A DNA stretch of 64,000 nt, taken from assembly GCA_000695325.1 (NCBI GenBank), contig AVPN01000184.1:4381-68380 (forward strand), given 5' to 3'. The notes below the pieces were generated by a model. That model was not told the origin of the DNA, searched no databases, and saw only the letters and a program-made list of their open reading frames with translations. The number at the start of each line of letters is the position of its first letter. Position 1 is the stretch's first letter. The position numbers and the translations under genes are program-made. The DNA comes from Pleurobrachia bachei. Taxonomy: Eukaryota > Ctenophora > Tentaculata > Cydippida > Pleurobrachiidae. Positions 1 through 13,800 of this stretch are shown here, in pieces.

Positions 1-1748
1 GGGGGGGGCGGCGGGTGCAACAGCAAAATAATCACTAAGAAGTGTTGATAAAGTTTGGAAGAAAACTGTAAACAGTAAAACACTTACAATGCTAGTATCA
101 GTGCGTTTTTGTAGCATGAAACAAGGGTGATCTCCGAAGCAGACTCGTATTTAGTGGTGTACTTGGGACCCGGTGTGAGCATAACGTATCTGTGAGGGGT
201 GATAATTGGGAGTTAGAGAAAAGTCACTGTTACCAAGGAGTTTCTCTCGTAGTTTTTTCTTGCACATACAACTATCACATATCTACAGCTGGTCCCCCGC
301 ATCCTCATAATTTATGTATAAGCACCTACTTGTAAGGTAAAGTGGTAGTTTTGTACATCTTTACATCTCCAGTCGTACAACCTAAACAGAGCTAGTGAGT
401 TAGTATTCCCCAAATCAAAACCCCTAGAAAAAGACCAGTAACATGTTAGAGTCGCCTGAACACACATACACATTACATACGCAAAACAATGATCTTAAGT
501 TTCGGTGTTGTTGAATGCTTTACACAATTTCTATAGGACGACTAGTTCCTGCTGACCCCTAAACACTGCTCTACTCTGAGCGGGTTGCCGTCCCCTCAGC
601 AGCTCTGTACAGGGTAACACACACGCGTCTGCAGTTATTTTGGCGATACTTCCACACCAGACTGCTATCTTGCTGTTTAGCTGGGTATCGGTCTGAAAGT
701 ACTGACCCTCCCCTCCTCCTCCTTTAGCTGGGTCCAACTCGGTAGTGATATCTGATTTGTTACTGGTGTTAGGAGTTAGGGGAAGGCGACATTAGGAGGA
801 CATGTTCTAATACCCCTTTATTGGACTAGGAAGAAGGGGAAGATGAAGGGGACATGTTCTAACCAGGAGGGACTAAAGAATGATACCTTCTGGTATCCCA
901 GTTCCTAAGACGTTTTTAACAAATAAACAAACATACCTTCTGGTAGGTACATCAAGTCGGGTGTTGTGGGTGGTGTTCCTATCTCATGTATCACTAGGTT
1001 ATCTTCCACCACTGTAAAGAAATGACTCTCCCCCTCTCTCTCTCTATATACAAAGTCATCTCTCTTTAGAGAGCTTACAGAAACCTAGTTTAGTCGCGAA
1101 GTTAAGTCGCAACTGAAATTGTATCCGTAATTCAAAGAAATAGCTGACATGTACTTCCGTCGGTGAAACATGGCGTTGAGTCGATATTGTAATACAATGT
1201 TAGAAATTCTACATTTCAATCATTATTCTAACGTAGAATAATATAATAATTGAAATGTATGCCAGACATTATAATTCCACTTACCAGATTCTAGACCGAG
1301 GCTGGGTTGAGGTGAGGGCACCGATCCCCAACAGTTAATATCCTCTACATTTATCGTATCAGATTTGGTATCCATACCTAGCTAATAGTAACATTTGGTA
1401 ATTAATATTTACCACTTGCACTCAATTAATAGGAGTAACGAGGTAAGAAATTTGTAAAAAGGGGGGAGTAAAAAAGTGTGTTGTGCCCGAGGAGATTAAT
1501 TTCTCAAAAGCCGGAAGAGGATAATAAGATTCTTCCTGGAGACACAGTTGTGACTAACTAACTTGTTTCAATTTGTTCTTCCTGGAGGTAGACAGGAGTA
1601 GGGTTAGCAGACAGGTGTCTCTCTTTGTCGGTTAACCAATGGGTTTGCACACATAATAGAGGAATATGGCGGGAATATTATAAACAAAAAGGTATTACAT
1701 ACCATGTAAAGATATAAAGCATACAACCACCCTCCTTCTCTTTTCTCT

Positions 1749-1789
<41 letters not shown>

Positions 1790-1844
1790 CTCTCACATCT
1801 TTGCACCAAAGTGCTATATCCTCTTGCACACATTCACTCTGATC
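1..1844. other. No gene recognised; upstream flank
   Basis: I see no exon chain or RNA gene here. The stretch is ordinary AT-moderate sequence beginning with a short poly-G run. It contains a (GA)n microsatellite at about 1752-1788, roughly 55 bp before the signal-peptide exon of the Ig gene, so part of it is presumably that gene's promoter or 5' UTR. I could not identify a TATA box or initiator with confidence. Confidence 0.5.
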
Positions 1845-4800
1845 ATGATTTACCTGTTGCTGGTCCTCCTTGCTTACAATGGAACAACACACGCTACACC
1901 CAGTATGTGCCATTTTAATTTTAGTGTGGACTCTTAGTGTCCAAGTTTTTACTCGACGTTTCACATAGCACTGTCTTTGCGAAACTGGGACTTGTAATGG
2001 TACAAAGTTTGCAAATTTGTCACACTACTATCTCCCTCCATCAGCCGTGTCATTTGGCGGACCGGACGTTGTTATTGAAGGTGCTGAACCCACAACCTTC
2101 CTTCTCAACTGTACCTTGACTGGATTCAGTACCACCCAGACAGTCTCATTCGAGCTAAACTCTAGTCTGGGAACTAGTCTGAACATTACAGTGGATACTG
2201 CAATGCATGCAGTGACCCAGGGAACTAGAAACAGTGATGGGGTACAAGATGCCGTGCTGTGTTTGAAGAACTCTGCACTGAATGTCGCTACGATAGGAGC
2301 ATCATCTGTCTATACTTGCAAGGTGGAGGACGGGGGATACAAGGATGTAGTTAATGTTTACATGTTCTTCTCTGGTAAGCAATTCCATCCACTTGCAAAG
2401 TTCATGTAAAGTGAAAGTAATACAAACGGGCTGTGCTTCGTTTCACTTTCACTTTACAAGCAACACCTTTTCACTTTACAACTGTTTCACTTTACAATTG
2501 CATCACTCACAACTGTTTCACACACAATATATCACCTATAGGTATCAGGAGGAAGTCCCAGCCGGTAGTAGAAGAGGGGGAGGGGGCGGTCTACACGTGC
2601 AGCTACGATCACTATCCAACGATAAACAGCTGCGTGTGGACTGATACGAGTGGACAGGATGTGTCCGGTACATCGGGATACACCATCACACTGGAGGAAA
2701 ACCTGGCAAAAGCAACTCAGGTACAGTGTTAGTAGCCTAGCAACGGGGGGGGGGATGCCATGGTGAGATGGGGTAGGTTGCCATGGTCACACCATCACAT
2801 TGAAGGAAAACCTGGCCAAGGCAACTCAGATACACCTTTAGTAGCCTAGCAGCGAGATGGGGGGGAGTTGCCATGGTAACACACAACAAGGCAACTCAGG
2901 TACACCTTTAGTAACTGTCTGGAAGGTATCTCGACCTTTTCTTTCAGTGGAGAATGCTGATGCGCACAAGAATCGGTCCGTACAACTACTAGATAATATA
3001 ATAATTATATCTAACATGTCTTTGCACTTTGCAGGAATGTTCCCTATCGATAGCGAGTTTGGTTGAGGATAAAACATTTAACTGTACTGTTGGATTCGAA
3101 GCCCCCGTTGATCCTATAGAGCGGACTGTGAAAGGAGATGTTGTGGGTGAGTGAGTAGCTCTTATTTTACTTGCCCCCACTCTTACAACAGAAAAATCAA
3201 ATAAATCATTTTCAAATTTAACTTTTTTCCAGCGTTCGAGTGGGAGTTTGAGGCTGATTTCTATGTTGTAACGGGCGAGGATTTCGTATTTGCGGCGAAT
3301 GTGACAGGGGCAAGTCTCCTCCTGCTCGATGATAGTTCTCTGAGCCCAATATCTGCTAAGAATGTGACTCGAGAATATCTGGCGAGCGAAGACAAGTAAT
3401 GAAATATTGCCCCAGCGGCCTTCCCCCCATGCAGCAGTCTTTATTATACAAACCCCCAGCTGTCTACATATAATGCTCCACCAGCTGTTTCAAAAGATCT
3501 GTTTCATCTCTAAAACTTCATGAAATAATATATCGATTGTGTTCCAATTGGTACTAATGATTTGATTTCCTTCAGGCATAGGATATCAGGGATAATATCT
3601 GTCACAAAGGATCTCAGTGCCCAAATAATATGGAGTTTTGACTGTATCGGGGAGGAGTACGTTGCGAGTACAAAACGACGCTCAAAGTTCGACCTCGCCA
3701 GTAAGACATTCAAGACACCTAATAATATCGAAACGTCCCCTTCTGTTAGGTCAATATGCTCTGACCGTGTGTATGGTTCTTTTTGACAGAAATGAGGTCA
3801 AGGCTCAGGCCAATACTCTAACAGCTCCCCTGCGATTAGTTACCAAGTTGAAATTTTTTTCCAGCGTTTGTGTGGAACGAGACCAGGATCGTATCAAAGG
3901 GAGGGACAATGGTCCTATCCTGTGGAGTGTCTGCAGTCCGTCAGGAACCCGAAATAACTTGGTCTGGCGGAGATTATACCAATCTGGTGTCAACTGGTTT
4001 TGTGGATAAAGCCAAATCATCGAATATCACAATCACTGGAACTGTGGACACTGTCTATACGTGTCTGTTTGAATTCGCTCTGAACAACATAACAAAGACC
4101 ACCATTTTAGATGTTATAGGTAGGAATTAGGAATCAATAATTACAACTTTATTTCCGTCTTGGGTTATTGTTAGGGACGTAGAATCATAAGCTACTAAAG
4201 CTGCTAGGAGTCTATTAGACAAATCACTAATCATCTATCCCTAGATGTGAACTGTCAGAACCGGATAGTACAGTCAGGAATAGTGGCTAATATGACACTA
4301 AAATGTGACCCTACTGGACTCTCTGAAAGCCCCCAGTCTTTTTCCTGGCAAGAGGAAACCGGTAAAAAATTGTAGTTTTGATCATAAAAAGGTCTGTTTG
4401 ACAATTGGCAAACGCTGCTGGCCCCCAGTACTTTTCAAGTTTGACCACACCATGATTTCAAAATTCTGCCTAATAGGTGAATCCCTTGGTACGACAACAG
4501 AGCCTAAAATATCAATACTGTGTCCTGACACCACTACTAACTACGGGGTTTCAGTGGTGTTCCCTGGGAATGCAGTTGTCAAGGACAGCATCACCGTCAA
4601 GGTGGTAGGTAAGTACCGTAGAACCGTTAAGATGGTAGGTTAGTACAGGATACGTATCTCCTTTACACAAGAATTTATATTATCTCCTAGTTGGTAAGCA
4701 CAGGACATAGTGATTTACATCTTTTCAGTAACGCAGTTTTCATTCATGTAGGTACTGCCTTGCCTCCTTTTTGTGACCCTTATACTGTTATCTAACGACA

Positions 4801-7800
4801 TATTATTTCCCCCAGCGTTTGCAGCTGGAGATTCGATCTGCCAGCAGGGGGAAGAAGGTGCAGTATTTTGTTCCATTAGTGGAGCAGACGAGGAGCCTAC
4901 AGGGTACAACTGGTCCCTAAATGGCACTCCCCTTGTCGAGGATGACGATTATTCGATGAGTAAGGGGTCCTTTAGATTCGCTGCTCAGACAGCTACCCTG
5001 ACCATCAAATCTTGTCCCGGTGTTGATACCACGTATACGTGTGAGGCTGTGTTCAGTAATGGAGATAACCTTACACAGAGTCCCACTCTCGATATTGTAG
5101 GTAAGTTCCTGATCATTGTCAGAGCATTGCAGCCTGACAGTTGTTCCTCAGGTGCGGCCAGCCCCATTAAATTCTTGACAATGCGCTCAGATCGGGTCGC
5201 GTGGTACATCCAGACAGCTCAGGTCATCCTGACACTTGATATGAGATGTGGCAGTAATAATGATTGGTATCTACTAATTACCATAATTTTCAGATTTAAT
5301 AGCGGAGAGTCTTTACCTAGAATCGGGTGGCAGTGGGACAGGTACAACTCTCACCTGCTCCCTCCAAGACTGGACAGACTCCTCATCAGCATGTAAAGCT
5401 ATAGTCTGGAGTAGTGAGGGGGACTCTAGTAACACCTTTGCCGCGTCAACTATTGATGGGAACAAGGTTTCCACATTGACAGTGGGGGCAGGTAAGCACT
5501 CGCACCATAGGCTGCTAAGCTATTAGTAAGAGTCAATCGGGTGTATGTTAAATGGGCAACTTGTACGTTTATATATTTTTTTCAAATCAAATCAAATCAG
5601 GTCAAACAGCTGATACACAGATGGAGTGCAAGTGTAATAGGAACCCACCTGAATCTGATGTTACACAGACAGCTTTTATCGACTTTGTAGGTATGGAAAC
5701 AATATGTATATTCTTTACTCTGCTATGTCCATTTCAATATACAGGCGGGTTAGCGATTTACTACGAATACGATGCTCGAGGGAAAGGGTTGGGCCCGACG
5801 AATCGAGGTTCTGGTAAATCAGTGGCCGGTATATCAGGGTCCGACTGTACTAAACTGTATTCCCTGCTTCAGATGTAACGTTTCCCACGGAGACAGTGGT
5901 CAGCTCATCTCTGCCCGCCACTCTAACCTGCCAGATCAAGGAACTCATCTCAACCCCTGCTACCATCACCTGGTACATTGACTCTTCAAAGATAACGGCC
6001 TCTACAGCAGATACTGCCATCCAAGATGTAACAGTTAGTGGAACCGAAATGAAGTCAACCCTAACTTTATCAGTTAGTATACTAACTTTTCTGGGAGCGA
6101 GTGCCGAGATTTCCTGTACCATGGGCGGATTGACAGTAGAGAAAGTTACCAGTCTCTCAATAAAGGATACAGGTAATGTGATTCAGAGCTGTTGATATAT
6201 CACCATGGTAACCCAATATCACCATGGTAACCCAATATCACCATGGTAACCCAATATCACCATGGTAACCCAATATCACCATGGTAACCCAATATCACCA
6301 TGGTAACCCAATATCACCATGGTAACCCAATATCACCATGGTAACCCAATATCACCATGGTAACCCAATATCACCATGGTAACCCAATATCACCATGGTA
6401 ACCCAATATCACCATGGTAACCCAATATCACAACTACCAACCACCATGGTAACCCAATAACAACTACCCTGTTCAGTTCTGGCGGGAGTGGCATCAGAAG
6501 CCCAAATAGGTCGAGCGGGTTCAATTGGTTGCAAGCTGACCGTGGCTGATTCTGAACCGGATAGTTATACCTGGACCTTTGCCAATGGTAATTTAGAGTA
6601 TTTCCTGAGTCAACAAACAAACAAAACCCTCTCACATCCCCGACGAGGCCACAAGGCACAACCACATTCACTTCAATCATATCACCGCCGGCCTAAACCA
6701 CCATCTACAGGTACCTCAGTGACAGATGTGACAGGATGGTATACGGTGACCAAGAACACTTTTAGTAACTCCACCCAGACAACTACACTGGAAATTGTGT
6801 CTGCTCCATCTGAGGATATCACTTTCACCTGCTCTGCCCTGTTTTCAAATGGGTTATATGTGGAGGGTACTGCCGAGCTTAAAGTTTTAGGTGAGGCATA
6901 TATATTTCTTGATTTGCGGAGAAAAGGAAGATTCCGCTGACGAGATCCATCTGGATTTGGTAAAACCAAATTGTTTTAATTTGTGCGGAGAAAAGAAAGA
7001 TACAATACTCTGGCTAATGATCAGTCTGTATCTAATGACATATCAATTACAGGTGTTGATATAAGCGACGACTATGCGATGATTTTCGCATTTGGCACAA
7101 AAGACATAACTTGTACTTTAACCGGATTCACTGAAACAAAACAAGTTACGTTCATCATGAACTCCAGCAAACAAACCAACCTACAAATAACAACAACAAC
7201 AGACATGCATGGTCTAAGCCAGGGATCGTTAAAAGATGGTGTCCAGACCGCCACTCTTACCCTAAAGGCACCTGCCATGGATGTGAGCACTGTGGGAACT
7301 ACCGCCAGTTACACGTGTACCGTTAGTGGCTCAGATTATACTGACTCAATGGTGTTTTACAACTTTGCTGAAGGTATGACATGTCAATTCTATGTTGTAA
7401 CTTGTATATCGCAGTTTTTCATAATTGGTTGAGAAATAGCCAATTTATGGGGTAAAAGGTGCCAAAATCGTGTCAAAAAGTGATTTTTGACTGAATTTCC
7501 GTTTGTAAGTAGGATAGGGATCAATCAGGAGGGTGTGCTTGTGTACATAAAGTTACCAAATGAACTTCGTGATGTGTTTTTTTAGCTGTCAGCTGTGTAA
7601 TGTCCAAGTGCTTTTTGTGATGTTGTTGTTTGCTGTTCACAATTGTTGCGTAAACCCCTTACTCAGTTTACAATGTATTTCAATAACATAGATATGATAA
7701 GTGATAACACAGTTAACAACTTCTGGTACACCAAGTGATAAAAAAGGGTAGATTCACTAGGTTTATAACAGCTCTACCGATGACAATGTGTGATACAGAC

Positions 7801-10800
7801 TAGATGTTCCAATCTCCATCTCCAGGTTCAGCAACAGTTCACAGGGCAGTGACCAAAGAGGGTGAAGATGCAACATTTCAGTGTATCTATGAGAATTACC
7901 CCGCCCTCCAGTCTTGTTCTTGGAAAGAGGAGAAAGTCACAATAACAGAGGATAGCAACCATATAGTCTCAACACCAGCAGTTAGTGATCATTGAGAACG
8001 TGCATAACTAAAGTAGTGTTCAAGCAGTTTAAAATATAAAACTTATAACTGCTTTCTGGCATTGATTTTGAGGAATGACCACCTTTGACAGCTCAGTGAT
8101 AAATTCCTTCCTTGCAGGTTTCAGGCTCGACAACAAAGGAGATGTGCCAACTGGTTATAAAGAAGAACGCAGTTGATCGGACCTTGTCCTGTATAGCTGT
8201 CTTTCAGGGACACCAAATGAAGGTCGTCACAGAGGTTCAGGGTGAAATAGCAGGTATGTATATGTTTTATCAAATGAACCTCAATATCATGAACCTCAAT
8301 ATCATGAACCATAATATCATAGGTTTGTCTTCTCTTTATCAATATGGCGGTTGCTTTAAATCGAACCCCCTTGCAGATGTTGTATATAACCCCCAATCTA
8401 CTACAATCGGCACATTTGGAATCAGAGATTTAACCTTCAACTCAACGCTCTCCGGATGCTCATTTGTCGACTTATCAAGCTCAACGGTGACCCCACAAAA
8501 CATCGACTCCTCACATCTGACCCTTGGAAAGGAGACAAAGGGAAACGGTGATAGCCACATGACAGCCACATACACCGCAGCTGGAATGGAACAAGATTTC
8601 ACTACAAAGACTGCCTGGATGTTTGTCAAGGGCTCCTACGAGACGGCCACCGTTAATTTTGAGCTTGAGACTCAGGTTGACCTTTTGAGTAAGCAAATAC
8701 TAAAAAATGAAAACAATTGCCTTAATTATTCTAATTCTTATCTACGATGAACTATCTAAGTATCAAAACAACCAGGAAAACTACTGTTTCAGGTGTATCT
8801 CATAAAGCAGAGATCGCGGCGAAGGCGGGTGACAGTCTAACTCTGACCTGTACTGTGGGTGACATTGACACTGTCACAATTAAGACTGCTAGCTGGTCCG
8901 GCGGAGTGTTTAGTAACGACCAGCTGACGGGTACCAAGTCTACTGCAGAGATAACAGTTACTACTGATACCGTGGTTACTTGCAGTTTCGATTTTACTTC
9001 TAGTACAGATTACACCACGACAACTATTGATGTTTTAGGTAAAATGAAAGACGTGCCATACACACACTACACAATGTTCCCCTTATCTTACGTACGTGAG
9101 AAGAAGAGATATGATAAACAGTATGTGTATGTGACGTGCAGTCTATGTACCACCCCCGTCACTTTCCAACTCCACAGATGTAAAATGTACCGACAAGGTT
9201 GTCAAGAAGGGAGCGACTGGAAAGATTTCATTGTCGTGTGTAGTATCAAACAACCACCTTACACCGACCAACTATCTCTGGAGTGTATCAGGTAATTCCT
9301 GGCAGGCCAATGCTCTAGCCGCAGTTCAGGCCAATGCTCCGACAGATAGTGGTGGCACCATATAAATTATAAGATCCAGACCCGATCTGAACGTGCCACC
9401 AGACAGATTTTGTTTGGGAAACTTTTTTACAGCTGATTCAGTATAGTCGAACCTCAATATATTGTTGAGCTTTTCCAATTTTCCAGGTACACAGGTAGGA
9501 TCGACGACAGTAGCTACTGTGTCTTACGATAGTCCAGATGCAGACACAACGGTTGATGTTTCCGTGGTTTTCAAAGAGTCAACTGTCACTTCCAGTCTAG
9601 CAATAACATCCGTGGGTAAGTGGGTTATGACCGAAACAGAACCACACGGTTGGTAATTGTTATGACTGCGTGGTAAGATCTCCAAGTAAAACTTCTTCCA
9701 GGACCACACGGTTGCTACCTCTTAGTCCCTGATATAAGTGATTGATGATTGTCACTGTCTTTTGCTGCAGCCTAACCAATGCACATAACAAACTATTACA
9801 GATGTAAAAGTGGTATCAACGGTGTGTCACGATGGTCACAAAGGTTTGGTCCAATGCCAGTTCGACACGACAACCAAGCCATCTACCATCAAATGGACCT
9901 TGGCTGGAAAAGATCTGGGTGAAGGATACACTATCACAAATGGCAACTACCAGGCCAACTCCCAGACCTCAACACTAACAATCGCATCTTGCCCAAGTGG
10001 TGATGAGACATACACATGTACTGCGGGGTTTAGCACGGGAGATGAGGTTACTAGAACTGTTTTCCTGGATATAGTTGGTGGGTTCAATGTTCAACAATTC
10101 AACATCATATATTTTAAATAAATACAGTTCTCTGCACTAGACCCATCGTTCGGTAAGGAAGAAACCCCGCCCTTGCCGGTGCGCGTGAGGTGTCTTCGAT
10201 ACCAAACCCATGTTTCTGATACGTGATCCCACCATACGACACGTCATATGATACACTTCCTATTCACAGAGTGGGTGACTGAGAACGTATACCTGGAGAC
10301 AGGGACCAGTGCCGCTTCATCCTCCATCAAGGCCTACCTGACAGGCTGGAGTGGGGCTAGTTACACTTGCAACACTCTCCAAATATCAGACACCGGACAC
10401 AGTGACAATGTCTATAACTCCTCGATCGTTGTGGGAGGAAACAAACAGGTGAAGCTGGAGTTTTCAGCATCGCAGACTACTGATCTAAATACAACTGCTA
10501 CTTGCACAAGAGACGCCCCCGAATCTGATCTGACAAGCCCAATTTATCTTGATTTCATTGGTAAGATCACTAAACAAAATAACATCCAAGTGTTCCATTT
10601 CCATCCGAGACCATTTCCATCCGAGACTACTAAAGTCTGTCAAGCCAATGCTCTGACAGAATAAAACTCGGCACGTCATCTCGTTACTCACTCATGTCCC
10701 TCTCTAGCGGTGCTGATGACGCTAAGTGAGTGTCCCCGTGCGTAGGGTCCCCAGTAGGGGTTCTTGCCCATGGCAACCGCTCAATCAAACCAAATCTTGT

Positions 10801-13800
10801 TTCAGATGTAACATTGGAAGATCGATCGGTGAGCAAACTATCACCTCAAACTCTAACATGCTCGATAGCAGAATTAATCTCAACTCCTGTTGCCGTGACA
10901 TGGCATATCGAGGGAACGGGTTTAACCAGCTCAGCAGATACAACATTTAAAGATGAAACAGTCAGTGGAACGGAACAGACATCAACACTCACTCTATCAG
11001 CCTCCAAACTGAAATCACTGGGCGAAACCAGCCAGGTTACTTGCAGAATTGGAAGCGGGCAGGGTGCCCTCGACAAAGTGATGAGCTTGACAACTTTTTC
11101 AATCAGTAAGCGCCGCATTTCAAATGTCAATCAGTAAGCCGTTGAATTGTTGATAGGGCAACTCAAGTGAGCCATCACACTGATACTCCAGTCAATCAAA
11201 TGTCCATGCTAGATACCAAGTAAAAGCTACATTCCTTACATCTCAATTCCCCCTCCCACAGCAACCTCATGTTTTGACACAGCAGCTCTAAAAGGCTCCT
11301 CCCCAACTCTAACATGTACAGTAGCTGGTCTCAGCCAGGCACTAGACAGCGCCTCCTGGGACGGACTAGCTGCTGCCGAACTTGGTGCATTTAGTGGTGG
11401 TTCGCAGGAAGTTTATTTGAAACTGATCAATGTGACAAGTGATCGCAGTTATGTTGGTAGCATAACTTCTGGGGGAATAATTCGGGCTCTACAGGTTTCA
11501 CTGGATGTGTTCGGTAAGTACTTCATCAGGAGTCATAAACCCACATCAACATACAAGTGACCTGATCAAAATTGTGTACATCACGTTATGTGTAACCTGT
11601 CTGGCGTCGCAACCCCATCTGAGCACAATGTCGCGAGAATCGAATGGGGGGGGGGCGCCATACAGTGTGTAATTAGACTCATCTCCACAAACTCAATTTC
11701 AGAGCTGGAAACAACAGATAGATGGGTGCTACCGAGCAATGACGTCACAGTGACATGTAGCGTGACAGACATCACCGACCCACTGACAATAACGTGGCCG
11801 AATGCCCCAGATGGGACCACAATTACCTCTCCAGGAACAGTATCGAATGGTGTACATACATCAATTCTTGTCCTAGGAACATCTGTTCTGGCAGGCCTGT
11901 CTGCTTCTACAATTCTGACCTGTGCAGTTGTCCAGCCCGAGGACTCATACTCGACCACCACAAAACTACATGTTCTAACCTACAGTAGGTGTAACAATAT
12001 ACTTGCTTGTCTAGTGACACATCTTGTGAACTTCAAGTTCCTTATTTTTTTTAAGACTGCCCTCTGGCATTATTACAGGAAACAACTTCCTTGCAATGCT
12101 ATATCTAACACATTGCAGGTCTAACTGCGGGAGGGACATACTTTGTAGAGCGAGGAAAGAACACTACCCTGGGGTGTACAGCTACGAAGAGTGCCTCTGA
12201 CTACCCTCAATCACCCTCCCTGACATGGCTGGAGGGCAGTACAACTCTAGGATCAGGCAACTCTCTAACCCTGACAAACCTGCAAACTGACAAACAAGTG
12301 ACATGTAGGATGACAGCTACAGATGACAGGGGAGAGGAGAAAATCATTGACCCCCAGTTTGGTGTCATTGTAATTTGGATGGAAACTCAGCCAGTTCCCA
12401 GGTTTACAATTAATTATAATATGACGTGATCAAGTTCCCAGGTTGGTAATGAAATTACCCCACCCCCCTGCGTTAATATAGCTCACGGAGTATGATTGCA
12501 ATAAAAGGGGTGGCTTGGTAACCCGTTCCCAGGTTGATTACGAAATCACACATAACTTACAGGGGCGTCGCGTCTCATGGACTGAGGGGTTATTTCATTA
12601 CCCTTTCCCAGGATGGTCCAAGAGGGAGCAGATATAACGTTAACGTGCATGGCCACCACCAAGACAGATAGCACAGCTGATGTGGAGGTCAAGTGGATCA
12701 AAGATGAAACAAAAAATGTGAAAAGCGAGACGTTCTCCAAAACTTTAAAGGTAACACTTGTTACTTTTCTAATGTATGTGTATAAAAGTAGTCTGTTTTA
12801 TACAGTATGCTCTTGATCTGTCAGGTCAAATCGGAGTTGGAACTAAAGAATGTCACCCTGAATTCAACGGCAGGAGATTACAAATGTACAGCCAGCTACC
12901 CCGACTCAACAATCATCACCTCAAAGAGTGTACCCGTTGACACCCACTCCTCCCTCACCATCAACCCTACCAGGGCTATCCTAATCCAAGGGTCCACCAT
13001 CACTCTGACAGCCACTATCCTCACATAACTCTAACATGTACAGTAGCTGGTCTCAGCCAGGCACTGGACAGCGCCTCCTGGGACGGACAAACTACCACCG
13101 AACTTGGCACATTCAGTGGTGGTTCGCAGGAAGTGTATTTGAAACTAAGCAATGTGACAAGTGTTCACAGTTATACTGGTAGTGTAACCTCTGGGGGAAT
13201 AATTCGGACACTGCAAGTTTCACTGGACGTTTTTGGTAAGTACTTCAACCCGACAAAAACACACAAGTAAATACTAAATCAAATGACCTAATCGTTATGT
13301 GTAACAAGAATCACCCCAGCAATCAGCCAATCAGGGACCAGTATTTCCTGATTCGGTCGTTTCCTGACTCACCACCACAACATCTTCAGAGCTGGAAACA
13401 ACTGATAGATGGGTGCTGCCGAGTGCTGACGTCACGGTGACGTGTAATGTGACAGACATCACCAATCCAGTGTCAATAACATGGCCAAATGCCCCAACTG
13501 GGACTACAATCAACTCTTCGGGAACACTATCAAATGGTGTACAGACATCAGTTCTTGTCCTAGGAACATCCGTTCTGGCAGGCCTGTCTGCTTCTACAAT
13601 TCTGACCTGTGCAGTTGTCCAGCCCGAGGACTCATACTCGACCACCACAAAACTACATGTTCTAACCTACAGTAGGTGTAACAATATACTTGCTTGTCTA
13701 GTGACACATCTTGTGAACTTCAAGTTCTTTGTTGTTTTTTTAAAGACTGCCCTCTAGCTCTCCGAACCGACATTATTACAGATAACAACTTCCTTGCAAT

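Noticed and set aside
6196-6433. Possible CRISPR-like array
   Set aside because: The units are contiguous with no unique spacers, and the host is eukaryotic. It is a minisatellite.
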